Origin: Crambe crambe
Taxonomy: Eukaryota > Porifera > Demospongiae > Poecilosclerida > Crambeidae
Assembly: GCA_963924555.1 (NCBI GenBank)
Contig: OZ004593.1
Span: forward strand, 3,840,480-3,904,479
Direction of reading: 5' to 3'
DNA: 64,000 nt
A program made the position numbers and the translations under genes. The notes under the pieces are model-generated. The model saw nothing but the letters and a program-made list of their open reading frames with translations, had not been told where the DNA came from and searched no databases. Position 1 is the stretch's first letter. Each line of letters opens with the position of its first letter. Below are positions 1 to 11,084 of this stretch, piece by piece.

Positions 1-1709
1 CATCCCCACCCTTTCTGCCTGGATCGAAGCATGCTATTCCTGCCAACCTTTCCTCTTCATGGGCAAAGAAACCATCCGCAGCTCCTGTGGTGTGCAGCAA
101 GGGGACCCCCTAGATCCATTGGGGTTTGCCTTATCTCTCCACCCTCTGATAGAGAAGATCAGGGATGAAGTCCCTGGCCTCTCCCTCAATGCTTGGTACC
201 TCGATGACGGCACCCTCATGGGTCACCCTGAGGACCTGGCTGCTGCCCTCCAAATCGTTGAGAGAGAGGGCCCCCTCTTGGGCCTCCACCTTAATAGAGG
301 AAAGTCTCTTCTCTTCATTCCCAAGGAAGCGGATCATTCGCAATCTCCACTACCAGCCGACATTCCCATCACACGACGGGGCTTCTCCCTCCTTGGCTGC
401 CCCATTGGACCACCTGATTTCTGTGAGGAAATCTTTCAGGCTAGGCTGAAAAGTGAGGACTTCCCTGGGTGCTCTGCGAGACTTAGGTGACTCCCAAGCA
501 GAGATCACTCTCCTACGTTCCTGTCTCGCACTCACCAAGGTCTCTTTTGTCCTCTGAGCCTGTCCTCCCAGCCATATACAGCAATCCTCGTGTGATTTCG
601 ACCAAGCCATCCGTGACACCCTGGAATCTATCGTGGGTGGTCCGTTGTCTGATTGGTCATGGCTTAAGGCAAGCCTCCCCAGCAGTCATGGTGGCCTTAA
701 TCTTCGCAGTGCCTCACTACATGCTCCAGCTGCTTTTTTGGCCTCTAGCACAGCCTCCAAGCATCTGGTGGAGCGCATCCTTGGTCACCCACCTAGCTCC
801 ACACTCCACACCGTCCCTGCCTTGAAGGCCCTTGCCACCACAGCAGCCCGTTCTGACTGGCAAAATATTGATATCGATGTCCCTCTACGGCAACGCTCTC
901 TTTCCCACAGCATTGATGAGGCCTCCTTCCAGAATTTACTCTCTTCTGCCCCCACCATCCGCTCACGAGCTCTGGCATACACTTCAAGTCTGCCTCATGC
1001 AGGAGACTGGCTTAATGTGGTGCCATCAACATCACTGGGTCTTCACCTTCAAGACAGAGAATTCCAATGCTGCCTGCGGTACTGGCTGGGAATTCCTCTC
1101 CAAAGTAATCCACTTCCTTGCCCAGAATGCCGGGACACTGCTGACATCTTTGGTGATCACCAGGTTGGGTGTAGTGGAAACGGTGACCGCATTTCCTGGC
1201 GTAATGCCATACGTGACGTGGTCTTCTCTGCAGCCCAGTCTGCAGCCTTGGCCCCTTCCAAGGAGACCCCTGGCCTCCTTGCCAGCTCCCTCTCTCGCCC
1301 AGCTGATATCCTTCTACCCAATTGGAAAGGGGGCTGTCCTGCAGCTCTGGATGTCCATGTAATCAGCCCCCTGCAGCAGCAGACTCTAAATGAAGCCTCC
1401 TTCACCCCAGGCCATGCCCTTCAGGTGGGAGTGAACCGCAAGCTAGCATCCTCTTTATCAGCTTGCCGCTCGGCAGGCTTGCACTTCATTCCTCTGGTAG
1501 CAGAAACATTAGGGGGCCTTGCTGACGACACAATTCAAACTGTTCGCTCCATTGGCAAGGCCATCGCAGACAGAGTGGGTACTACAGATTCCTCCAACTC
1601 TTCCAAGCACCTCTTTGGTCGACTAACCATCACCCTGTGGCGTGGCAACGCCTGTTTATGGCTACATCGCCTCCCAACTCTCCCCCCCTCTCTAGACGGA
1701 GTGCCATGA
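1..1709 (+). pseudogene. RLE-type non-LTR retrotransposon ORF, 3' part, broken
   Basis: This is the 3' part of a LINE polyprotein, cut by the left window edge. From base 2 the frame encodes the reverse-transcriptase palm: GVQQGDP near base 88 and the catalytic YLDDG near base 197. After about base 460 the coding frame shifts by one. It then meets an in-frame TGA near 555 that looks like a decayed CGA codon, and continues to 1709. The C-terminal part has a CCHC knuckle (CPEC...DH...C, bases 1119-1172) followed by RPAD and, about 12 residues later, ALDV. That layout is typical of the restriction-like endonuclease of R2/CRE/NeSL/Dong-type LINEs, which nick the target and prime reverse transcription from it. 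The frameshift and stop make this copy inactive. The subclade cannot be named from this fragment alone. Confidence 0.85.
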
Positions 1710-1744
1710 CTTGGACTTGTTTGTTTATCTGTGTATAATCGAAT

Positions 1745-1834
1745 TCCATTATTAAAAAAATAAATAAAATTAAAAAAAAAAAAAATAAAAAAAAATAAAT
1801 AAATAAATAAATAAAAAAAATAAAAATAAAAAAA
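1745..1834 (+). repeat. A-rich / (AAAT)n tail of the LINE
   Basis: An almost pure A/T stretch of AAAT-like units starts about 35 bases after the LINE stop codon. It fits the 3' tail left by target-primed reverse transcription and marks the 3' end of the insertion. Confidence 0.8.
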
Positions 1835-2187
1835 GGCAAGTTAGTGCAATCCTTCCAGATGCTAGTGGGGCTAGTACAAGCTCTGAGTCTGCTGAAAAAG
1901 TGCATCAGCTTCAACTACAGGTATGAAATAAGTAGGTAGCTAATGTAGTTTCTCCTGCATGTTAAGCTTGTTAATATATATTTTTTCCAGATGATCCTAG
2001 AGAGGATGTGGGGTACTTTCTTCCATTCAAGAAATCTATAAAAAGTGGAAAGACATTATTACAGTTGAAGCCACTTGAACAAAAGCTTCCCCGACTCACA
2101 AAATTGGTATTTAAGGAATTTCTCATCGAAGAAAATGAAGAGAAGATGAATAAATACAACTCTTTTATGAAGAGCGTAATGCTTTAA
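1835..2187 (+). pseudogene. Two exon-like fragments of unknown identity
   Basis: Just after the LINE tail, a short Ser/Ala-rich block (about 1850-1920) is followed by a consensus-like GT (CAG|GTATGA). About 60 bases later comes a pyrimidine-rich acceptor. From base 1991 a charged frame (DDPREDVGYFLP...) stays open to TAA at 2185-2187. I could not join the two blocks in one frame without a stop, and I recognise no family. It may be a host or transposon exon cut by the LINE insertion. Confidence 0.3.
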
Positions 2188-2988
2188 ATTATGCCACAGA
2201 CCATGATACATTTCACAAGCATTGCACAGTGACATAATCTTCCCACATATTTAAAAGGACTTGATTCTAGACTTTTTAGAAGACATTGAAGCAGAAGCTG
2301 AGGACAGCTGTTCAGATATTTCTATAAATTCTGAGGAAAGAGGTACAGTCCTTCTATAAATATGGACAGACTTATTCATTAATGCATTTGCCAGCAGATG
2401 GATTGAAGATTGCCTGTCCAGAAGATGAAAGGGACAAGAAAATTACTCTTCAACAAAAAGGGATAAAATGAACTGGATAATGTTGATTGAATCTAAAAGT
2501 ATACAATTAGTATGTAGCTAGCTACTTAGAGTGTAACTGGTGATCATAAAAAAATTAACTTATTATGGATAATGTTGATTGAATGTCAAACTATAGCTAA
2601 TTTCAGAGGTGTTGGAAGCAAGATTTGATTGGTCAGGCTTGTAATCCCCCAGTTCAACAATTTGCTATATTTGAGCATCATAGGATATTTTCTTTTGTTA
2701 TTGATTGATAGGCACTGATTTTAACATAATACATTAACTTTTTTCCTCCAAAAATTAGTTCTCTGTAGCACCTGATAGAAGAGATAGCACCCAATAGGTT
2801 TGTGGGTATGGGAAATCATCATCCATTGGAGAAGTGATGAAATCCATCAGTGCATGTTAGTGGCAGCTGAGGGTGGGGGCGAGAGGGGGTAGAGCCCCCC
2901 TGCTCTTTAGTAGGTGGGGGATGAGACCCCCACTTTTTTGACTCATTATATAATTGTCTAACTGCAACAGTAAATTCTACTGTCTATA
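2188..2988. other. Intergenic, no gene seen
   Basis: No convincing coding signal. At 2868-2937 two short G-rich/C-rich hairpins occur in tandem (GGGGGTAGAGCCCCCC-like and GGTGGGGGATGAGACCCCCAC-like). Confidence 0.5.
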
Positions 2989-3216
2989 GTCACTAATGAT
3001 GTTGCACATTAGTGACTGCATTGTTTCAAGTCACAAATGATGTTGCACATTAGTGACTGCATTGTTTCAAGTCACAAATGATGTTGCACATTAGTGACTG
3101 CATTGTTTCAAGTCACAAATGATGTTGCACATTAGTGACTGCATTGTTTCAAGTCACAAATGATGTTGCACATTAGTGACTGCATTGTTTCAAGTCACAA
3201 ATGATGTTGCACATTA
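2989..3216 (+). repeat. 41-bp tandem repeat, about 5.5 copies
   Basis: The 41-bp unit (starting GTTGCACATTAGTGACTGCA) recurs at 3001, 3042, 3083, 3124, 3165 and 3206, nearly identical between copies. The units abut directly without unique spacers, so it is a minisatellite, not a CRISPR array. Its right end runs into a perfect hairpin. Confidence 0.95.
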
Positions 3217-3270
3217 CTATTCCTACTTCACTCCCATGATCAAGGGCCAAGGGAGTGAAGTAGGAATAGT
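3217..3270. repeat. 20-bp arm hairpin capping the satellite
   Basis: ACTATTCCTACTTCACTCCC at 3217-3236 is repeated as its reverse complement at 3251-3270 around a 14-base loop. A related CTTCACTCC/GGAGTGAAG palindrome forms the centre of the element at 43480-43690. Confidence 0.85.
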
Positions 3271-3795
3271 ATCTTGTACTTGATGATGGGTAAGGGTCAC
3301 TTCACTAAGTTCACTCTCTTGCATGCAGTTATAATACATATATAAGACTTAGTCAGCGTGAAATATCTCGCCATATCTCACAGCTGACGAGTGTAATAAG
3401 TGATTTATTCTTACAGTGCACTACATATGTCACAACTAACAAGTCTAAGGAGTGTTTATAGCCATCATATAAACATACGTCTGTAGGAAGCTGTTATGAG
3501 AACCTGTAATACTCACCAAGCACTTTAGATAAGCCTAGCAGCCTACCGGACCCTACAAACAACTAATGCACTTCGACAAACCGCTGTAAGATTCAATTAA
3601 GCTTGCCTATCATCTTCAGAAATGTCGGCCAAAAAGGTTACTAGGCTAGTCTGCACATGCGCAGTAGACCGTTGAATATAACCGTTGAATATGAGGATCT
3701 ATGGGGAAAATATACTAGTGGGCGTGGTCTGTAAGAATAAATATATATATTTAAAATTTCAATGAGTCATGACCTGAGAGTCAGCTCGCTCGCTG
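3271..3795. other. Intergenic, no gene seen
   Basis: AT-rich sequence without a convincing reading frame. The text at 3755-3795 (ATTTCAATGAGTCATGACCTG) recurs in part near 29405 and 30180, so it is a shared repeat edge. Confidence 0.4.
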
Positions 3796-4393
3796 CAATT
3801 ATTATTATTGCGCATGCTCAGATAATGCTGACACAGCAAAACTAGTTCAAGCTGCTTCTCTTCAAAAATGCTTCTCAATGTCTGCGTTTCGCTAGAGTGT
3901 GGGCAAAAGAAATCGTTTGGGTGGCAGATCATCCTCCTCTCATTGAAGTGATTTTGATCAGCTTTGATTCTCTCTCTCTCTGTTTAGCTCTCTGACATTG
4001 TTTGCTTTATAGGTTGATAGTTCACTAAATGTGCATCAACATTTGGACAGTATGTGAAATTCATGGTAAAAAGTGAGGAAAATGACACCAGCAGAATCTC
4101 ATGATTACCCTCTGGAGGATGCAACGATTTGCCTCCTATACACAAGATGGAAAATGAATGGACTTTTAAAAAAATAATTTTTTTTTCAAGATGATACAGT
4201 ATATGTGACTGTGTGTGCACATACTATGTTTTGTATTGATGTTTTGAAGTGTTCTGTATGGAGAAGAAAATTCCAAGTTAGTAGTTATAAATTTCAGGTA
4301 CCTGGTATTCATAATAATAATAACCAGCTTCCCCTCATGGAAATATAGAAAGCATTAAACCAGAAACTCAAGATTTTATTGGAGAGGCCTTAT
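3796..4393 (+). repeat. Dispersed repeat, copy A (partner at 48017-48810)
   Basis: This block matches 48017-48810 almost base for base, from the ATT run before GCGCATGCTCAGATAATGCT to ATTGGAGAGGCCTTAT. Copy A lacks about 170 bases present in copy B and has a shorter CT run. The only long frame inside it (antisense, 3984-4220) is repeated in the partner and looks non-coding. Confidence 0.9.
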
Positions 4394-5870
4394 ACAAAGA
4401 CAATCGCTCACCAGCAAATTGCACTCCTAGCAATAAAAAATCTCCTGGGTTGTTTCTGTCTTAGTGACATAGTCTTTTCACTAGTTATTAGCCATATTTC
4501 TATAGATAAAGCAATGGTCTGTTTATAGGTGCATTAAAATCTCAAGCTTGTTAGCTATTCACCTTAGGTGGGTGTATATATATTAGCTATGTATCTGTAT
4601 CACACATAGTTCAAAGGAGCATATTTTTTTCTGGTATCTAGCTATGTAGCTAGAAAGGAGCATATTTTTTCTGGTATCTAGCTATGTAGCTAGAAAGTTA
4701 CGATGGAATATAGTGGCAAATAATTATTAACTGATCCATTGATGTGAATGCATGATGGAACTTTATACAAAAATCAGTATTGTAGTCATGCAGAGTCTAC
4801 AAGAGTGGTTTAGGTTATGATTATGGATTAAAGCTTAAGAGCAACAAAATCTCCCAGGATTTGTCACATATACTACTTACGTATAATAGCTAGCTATAGA
4901 TAGCTACAGAGCAACATGTCTCTTAGCTACTATAGAAAGTAAAAAATTATTCTATATACTGCTATAACATAGCTCAAGTGAGCGACAAAATATCACTCAT
5001 AGCTATAGCTACATAGCTATATATAACTAGCTAAAATTATAGAGCTAGATAAGTAGCTAAGAGACAAAATATCCTGGGAGATTTTATAGCTGAGCTACCA
5101 CAGGAGATTTTATTACTAGATATAGTAGATAATAGCTAGCTATATAGTGAGCAACAAAATATCATGAGGAGATTTTGTCGCTCTATATAATAATAATATG
5201 ATTTACAGCACAAGATGAATTTTAAGAAATGAGATAAGTTACAACAAAAAAGATGGGACAATTAGAGCAGGCCGAGGGTCCATCAAGACTGGCCTGGTGA
5301 CCAGGAGAGGGTTAAAAAAACAAAAAACAAAAAAAACAGCAGACAAATGATCAAACAAAAAATAACAACAAATAATCAATCAAGAAAGAAAAAAGATTCA
5401 GTGGTTAATGGTTACAGGTCTTATTGAGTTGGATTTGATGGTAGGAGCACCTAAGGTTGTATCAATTGGTGGCAGAGAGTTCCATAATCTAGTCAGCCTG
5501 TTGAAATAGAAGCGTCTTTGGGAATTAGAACATAAATTATAGCTATTGGAGAGCAACAAAATAATCTAGGAGATTTAGTCACTCTATTGCTGCATGTGAA
5601 GAACATAGGAGAGCAACAAATATCCTAGGAGATTTTACTTAATTATGGTGAGTGACTATAGGAGATTTTGCTTTGTATATGTAGAGTCATGCATGCAGTG
5701 CTCAGCAACAAAATATCCTATAAGAGATGTATCAAGTAGATATAGCTAGCTGCGACAATACATCCTGGCGGCGACTAGGAGATTAGGTCGCTCGTGGCAG
5801 AATTTCCTAGGATAGTTTGTCGCCGCGACAGAGCGACAAAATAAACTGTGACACCGGATGTATAGCCACT
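4394..5870. repeat. Cluster of small GCGACAAAATCTCC palindromes
   Basis: At least ten variants of one self-complementary motif, roughly GAGCGACAAAATCTCC followed by GGAGATTTTGTCGCTC, are scattered here (for example near 4846, 5052, 5150-5184, 5552-5581, 5607-5640, 5750-5790 and 5806-5845). They lie in DNA very rich in TAGCTA words. Some sites carry both halves, some only one. A LINE relic is embedded at 5398-5529. Confidence 0.7.
5398..5529 (-). pseudogene. C-terminal relic of a Jockey/CR1-like LINE reverse transcriptase
   Basis: The 43-codon minus-strand frame encodes SNSQRRFYFNRLTRLWNSLP and ends at a TGA. The pattern RxxFFxxRxxxxWNSLP is the usual C-terminal end of CR1/Jockey-type LINE reverse transcriptases. 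The T-rich stretch that follows on the same strand (towards 5210) would be the 3' UTR. Only the tail remains, as in 5'-truncated LINE copies. The family assignment rests on this one motif. Confidence 0.65.
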
Positions 5871-6119
5871 TCGAATTTATTCTAATAATTATATAGATAG
5901 CAGAGTATAGTATCTATGGAAGCAATATTATAATTAGTATATCTCCTAGTATTATGTAGGTTGAGAAGTAGGTCAAATAGAATGTGTGTTCACCTTGTTG
6001 ATTATTTAGTTCTGACCAGGGCAGGAGACTCACAACCTACAGTGTCTGTCAATGTGAATGACGTCTCAGAAGCTGAATGTTCACAGAATCCATCCTCTTC
6101 ATTAGATTAGTCTCAAACT

Positions 6120-7951
6120 GAAGCTTACATGTCTCTGTGTTGCCAAGACACCCTAGATTTGTTTCAGACCAAGTGTCCCAGTCTAATTAGGCAGACTAGA
6201 GTAAAATGTGCTGAAGTAGCTTTTGTCGATAGTGGGTTTAACTGGAAGAAAGCAGTTGCATGCTTTGAGCAGCATAACAGTAAAGCTCACAGGGAAGTGG
6301 TTTTAAAATTAGGATATCTTAATCAACCCACTGACTGCTAAATGCTCAGCTTGATAACCAGTGTAAGAAAGACCAGGAAATCAGGCACAAAATGCTTCTT
6401 GTAGTTCTCTCATCTCTAAGGTATTGCTGCAGAGTACATTCCATTTTCTTGAATTTTAGAAAGAATACTTTTCAACACTTGCCTGCCCATCAAAGAAACT
6501 AATTTATTACCGTCCATCATCGATATAAGCTTTAAGATCACCATAGTCAGAGGAGCGGAGCAAGAGCAGCTGGATTAGATTACTTATTGCTGATGAGGCA
6601 ACAGACACCAGCAATAAAGAGTAACTGGGTATCACTTTGAGATGGAGTTTATAATTTATGAGAAACCAGTTGAATTAATCAATGTTCCTTCACTTCACTA
6701 ATCAAAGATTGTCTTTCATTGCCAATTACCCAGTGCCGTGGCCAGATATATGATGGTGCTGCAAACATGTGTGGATGTTAGTGGTGTGGCAACCTGGATT
6801 TAAGCAATAGAACCTGCAGCTATTTTTGTGCATTGTCTGGCCCATAGTACAAACTTGTGCTTGAAAAGTTTAGGTAGACAGTCAGTTTGTGTACATAAAG
6901 CACTAGAATTAGTTATGGCAGTGAGTCAATTGATTCGTTTTTCACCAAAGCGATCCAGCCTATTTGAAACACTTCAAGCACAAATATCACCAGGTGCTCC
7001 AACCCTGAAACCACTTTGTCCAACAAGATGGACTGTGCGTACCAAAGCAATCCTTAAGAATTACTGTTCTATTGAATGAAATGGAAAGTGTTCAAAAGGG
7101 CAGGGACGAATATGCAATGAAGGCACATGGTTTCTTAGATATCATGGGTAAATTCTTGGATTGAAGCTTTCTTTTCTTATTTTCTCAGCAACAGAGCAGT
7201 TATCACTAACCTTGCAAGGAAAGGACACCCCAGCCCTACAGCAAGCAGTTACTGCATCTCAGATAGCAGTGAATTACCTTGAACGGCAGAGAAGTGATGA
7301 AGCTTTCTCTTCCTTTTACAGAGCTGTAGTAGCTGAATCCATAGTGAGCCAGTACTTCCTCGGCAAAGACGTCCATTTATTTAGTGATCCTCAGTCTCTC
7401 TATCGGGTGTATTATTTTGAGGCTATTGATATTACTCTGGAAGAGTTGAAGCAGAGATTTGCTCAAACTAGAGAGGCATGCCATTAGCAGCTACTATGGA
7501 AAAACTACTAGTAGATTCTGCAAATGGGTTATATAATTTTGAAAATGGTCTGCCGGGTGAAATTAGCATATATAAAAGAGACATAGAGTTGGATAGGCTT
7601 ATCATACAGCTACAAATGCTTCCAGACATGATCAAAACATATAATCAAAACCAGCAAAACATCAGAATCGAGAAGGTCACTTTTATTAGCACCCTGTGTG
7701 AGGACATGAACAGTAGGTCAACAAATTGCTCCACATTTTCCTAAAATACCTGTGACCCCACTGCAGAGAGAACATTTTCTACTCTAAGGAGGTTAAAAAT
7801 TTATTTACGATCCACAATCACTCCAGAAAGGTTAAACAATATGATGCTATTACATATACACAAGGACCTAACAGACCAAATCGATTTAAACTCTATTACT
7901 AAAGAATTTATCGAAGTTGATGATAGGAGGAATTTCTTTGGTGACTTTTAG
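6120..7951 (+). pseudogene. hAT-superfamily transposase relic (DUF4371/ZMYM-like)
   Basis: Successive open pieces in different frames line up with a hAT transposase of the DUF4371/ZMYM1-like type. The piece at 6129-6341 has the GFNWKKAVACFEQHNSKAHR block that follows the TTF-type zinc finger. Near 6735 comes CRGQIYDGAANMCG (usual form CRGQxYDGAxNM). The piece at 6828-7079 has HCLAHSTNLCL and LKPLCPTRWTVRT. The pieces at 7161-7744 are helical linker. The last, 7756-7951, has the dimerisation region TAERTFSTLRRLKIYLRST and ends with FFGDF and TAG. Several frameshifts and stops separate the pieces, so it cannot make an active enzyme. I did not find a matching pair of terminal repeats. Confidence 0.85.
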
Positions 7952-8613
7952 CTGTAATAGCTGTATATGCACTTTGTTCTATAATAGTTATAATGATAAT
8001 TGTGTTGTGTATAATACATACAGCTTCCTCCACCTATGCATTTACTCCATATAACGTGCTGCTGACCATTATCATGAACTGCATAATTATGTGAACTGGC
8101 ATTATAAGAAAAACCATAGTTAGCTGGAGTATGTTTATGCAGCCATTAGCAGCTGCTAATTGTATTTGTGCATTCTCCATAAAGTGGACTCTGGTACAAA
8201 CACGAACTACCTCAACAAAATTGATAATCTCCAGTGGATGTTGAGTATCTATCTAGCTCTGGAAACATGCACCCACACAGATTAAAGGTCCTAAATTAAG
8301 TTTTCTAGACTTCATTAGCTTGGGTACATTAAGAAATGACTGCAAATTGCATGTAAAGTCAGTACATATCATGTTAGCAATTATAATAGTAGTAAATAGT
8401 AATACTGTATTTAAACACGAGCACGTCTAAGAAATTTCTTGTGTATCTCTTTATATTCCTGTGCAGCATTTACAGATCTGAGAAGGTAGACACCACTGGA
8501 TGCCACTAACCATACATCAGAACTCCATTTGCTTACAAATACTTTCTTGATATGCCCAAACATAATGGGCATGCTCTTACCCTGTATAGCAAGTAGAAAA
8601 ATTAATAATTACA
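7952..8613. other. Intergenic, no gene seen
   Basis: AT-rich DNA between the hAT relic and the TACCAAGTAG elements. I see no reading frame with coding character. Confidence 0.45.
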
Positions 8614-9186
8614 TACCAAGCAAAAAATTGATTAAATATAATGTTTCTGCTCTTACATGCACTCTAGAGCTCCATCTCAGAACTTGCTACTGTCATAAAA
8701 GAGCCAGAAATTGCTTATCTTCTCTTTCTCGTCCAATGCTTAGCAAATGCTGGTAGTTCAGTGAGGCCAGCAGAATGCCATTTTCCCCCTAGCTACATAA
8801 TTATGTAATTTGATATCATGTACTAACGCGTAATATCGGAGACCCTTTCCCAATTCATGCACAATTCATGCGTGCAAGATAATTCTAGAGCTTACGAATA
8901 CAGCAGCTAGTCAGCCACGAAGCACGGAGAATCCGACAGCAGAGAGTCATGTGGAAAAATCACCAACAACAAAGGTGGGTTTTCCCACTAAGCTATCTGT
9001 GCTAGTATTTTGTTACTTGGACCTTGTTGCTTGTACCTTGTTGGTCTTCCCTAGGCTTTGGTTGGCATTCTGCACTAGCTAGCTAGCTGAGCTGGCCAGA
9101 TAGATGGAACCCCATCCCTTGAACAGCTCATTCATGTTACGACCTTTACCAAATATCTACCCAACTGCTCAAAATTCTACTTGTAT
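8614..9186. mobile_element. TACCAAGTAG-terminal element, copy 1
   Basis: First of three related copies (others at 9209-9759 and 27323-27887) that share CTGCTCTTACATGCACT, CATAAAAGAGCCAGAAATT and GTGTGGAAAAATCACCAACA. It starts with TACCAAG and ends with CTACTTGTA, so the ends are inverted repeats. No transposase frame is visible. It looks like a non-autonomous DNA transposon of the MITE kind. Confidence 0.7.
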
Positions 9187-9208
9187 CTCGAAAAAAACAA
9201 CAACAACT

Positions 9209-9759
9209 TACCAAGTAGAAAAATAAAACTAAATAATGTGAATTAATAATAAATCTGCTCTTACATGCACTATAGAGCTTCATTCTTCCCATCTCAGAAC
9301 TTGCTACTGTCATAAAAGAGCCAGAAATTACATGATATCTTCTCTTTCTCGGCCATTGCTCAGTAAACACTAGTGAGGCCAGCGGTTTCCCCCTAGCTAC
9401 ATAATTACGTAATTAGACGTCGTGTACTAATACGTTATATCGGCAACCCTTTCCCAATTAATGGATGCAATAATAGTTATCAATACAGCACTAAAGCTAG
9501 CTAGTCAGCCATGAAAGCTTCATGCACAGAGAATCCAACAGCAGTGTCGTGTGGAAAAATCACCAACAAAGGCCCAGCTTATACTACCCATCTTGTTACT
9601 TGCACCTCATTGTTTGTACCTTGTTGCTCTTCCCTAGGCTTTGGTTGGCATTCTGCATAGCATGAACTAGCAGTGAGCTTGATAGATGGAAACCCCACCC
9701 CTTGAGCAGCTCATTCATGTGACGACTTTACCAAATATCTACCTAACTGCTCTTGGTAT
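9209..9759. mobile_element. TACCAAGTAG-terminal element, copy 2
   Basis: Tandem neighbour of copy 1 and about 550 bp long. It opens with TACCAAGTAGAAAA and closes with CTCTTGGTATG. It shares the internal blocks of copies 1 and 3 with small indels. Confidence 0.75.
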
Positions 9760-9778
9760 GGGTTTGGGCCTTGTTACA

Positions 9779-10330
9779 TACCAAGTAGGAAAAAAAAAGA
9801 AATACGTAATGTAATCTAATCAAAGTGCGTTTCTTCCCTGAGTACCTTAGTGTTTCGCTGACATCACTGATCTCTAAAGCAACTTCGTCATTCTCCATGC
9901 TATTAACTTAGAGCGCCTAACTCTACTTTGTTTTGGATTGCGCATCAGGTCAGAAATTGTACTACTGTCTCCATGTTGACGATCTTTACCATACAATTTA
10001 AGAATACGTGCAAGCAGAGCTAGGATTCTTTAGCTTTCTCCTGTAGTGGCAAGCCTTGATTGCAGACAGAGATGAGACTCTGCTAAGTGTATTAGCAGGC
10101 ATTATGCGGTTCAAGTGAGTATCTAGTCAGCTTTACTATCATCGGTAATCGTACCACTGACTCGTGTTGACGATCAATCTAAAAACACGTGCAAGCAGAG
10201 TTCTTTAGCTTTCTCAAGCCTTGATTGTAGACAGAGACGAAACTCTGAAGCAGTGTGTACAGGCATTATGTGGTTCAGGTGAGTATCTAGTCAGCTTTAA
10301 CTATCATCCGTACTGACAAAAAGCAGCTAG
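9779..10330. repeat. TACCAAGTAGG element relative with a tandem 180-bp duplication
   Basis: It opens with TACCAAGTAGG and then follows a different interior, shared with 22421-22640 (GAGCGCCTAACTCTACTTTGTT). Bases near 9950-10140 and 10140-10310 are two diverged copies of one roughly 180-bp segment: CAAGCCTTGATTG, ACAGAGA, GGCATTATG, GAGTATCTAGTCAGCTTTA. Confidence 0.65.
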
Positions 10331-10762
10331 GTCATAATCGACTGCTTGTATTATAAATGTTTCCTATCTTTTATGCCTTCCAGCTTCAATAATCTGCGAC
10401 TTGGGACACTAGTGAAAGAGTAGAGTCGTGCCTCCTGACCTTTTCATCTGTTTACTTACTAGCAAAATAATTGCCTTGACAGCTTGACACATCTGTAATG
10501 TAAACAAGTTTGTTTTCAAAAAGACTTGTGCCTCGGCACTGGTAAAATATGAGGTAGTACAGTGCACACTGTTGAAATCCAATTCTAGCTAAGCTTATGT
10601 ATAATAAACATCAAACGAAATTCGAGTTAGTCAGTGCCTCTGATTGGATTTTCAAATATTCACTTCCATGCAAGGCCTGTAGCTAGTTGATCTCATTGTT
10701 CTTGCCTTTCCTGATGTCTGACATGTGGTGTCTCTGTTCTTCACTCTTTCTGGCTTTCCTGT
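10331..10762. other. Unique flank of the LTR element, no gene seen
   Basis: No coding signal. Bases 10758-10762 (CCTGT) are the left copy of the target-site duplication of the LTR retrotransposon. Confidence 0.5.
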
Positions 10763-11084
10763 TGTTGGGACCACGCCCCAACTACTACAGCCAACTGACA
10801 GCAAGGCAGACATTGCCCGGGCTAATAGAGGCAGAGACTACATCAAAGAGATCAAAGAGACCAGTGACAATAAAGTGAAGACTTAGGTCATAGTTAATAA
10901 TGTTTCTACTTTAGTAACAGCTAAATATAGAACACCATTAGTATTTAATGAGCCATCTTGATCTGAGATTTTCAGTTGAGCTTACAATAGTGATTTGTGC
11001 AAACTGCTGTTATAATCCTTTTCATAGCTTAACTCACTCTGTTACTCTGGGAGGGTGCCGCCTTAGCCAACCCAGAACCCAACA
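10763..11084 (+). repeat. 5' LTR
   Basis: 322 bp, starting TGTTGGGACC and ending GAACCCAACA; the ends form a 7-bp inverted repeat. A possible poly(A) signal AATAAA lies at 10869-10874 and a TATA-like TAAATATA near 10922. It matches the 3' LTR along its whole length by eye. Confidence 0.95.

Noticed and set aside
2989-3216. CRISPR-like regular repeats
   Set aside because: Units of 41 bp abut with no unique spacers, and the surroundings are eukaryotic. It is a minisatellite.
3984-4220. 78-codon antisense frame, repeated at 48392-48628
   Set aside because: Present only because both lie in the same dispersed repeat; no domain, and the copies differ by indels in non-codon steps nearby.
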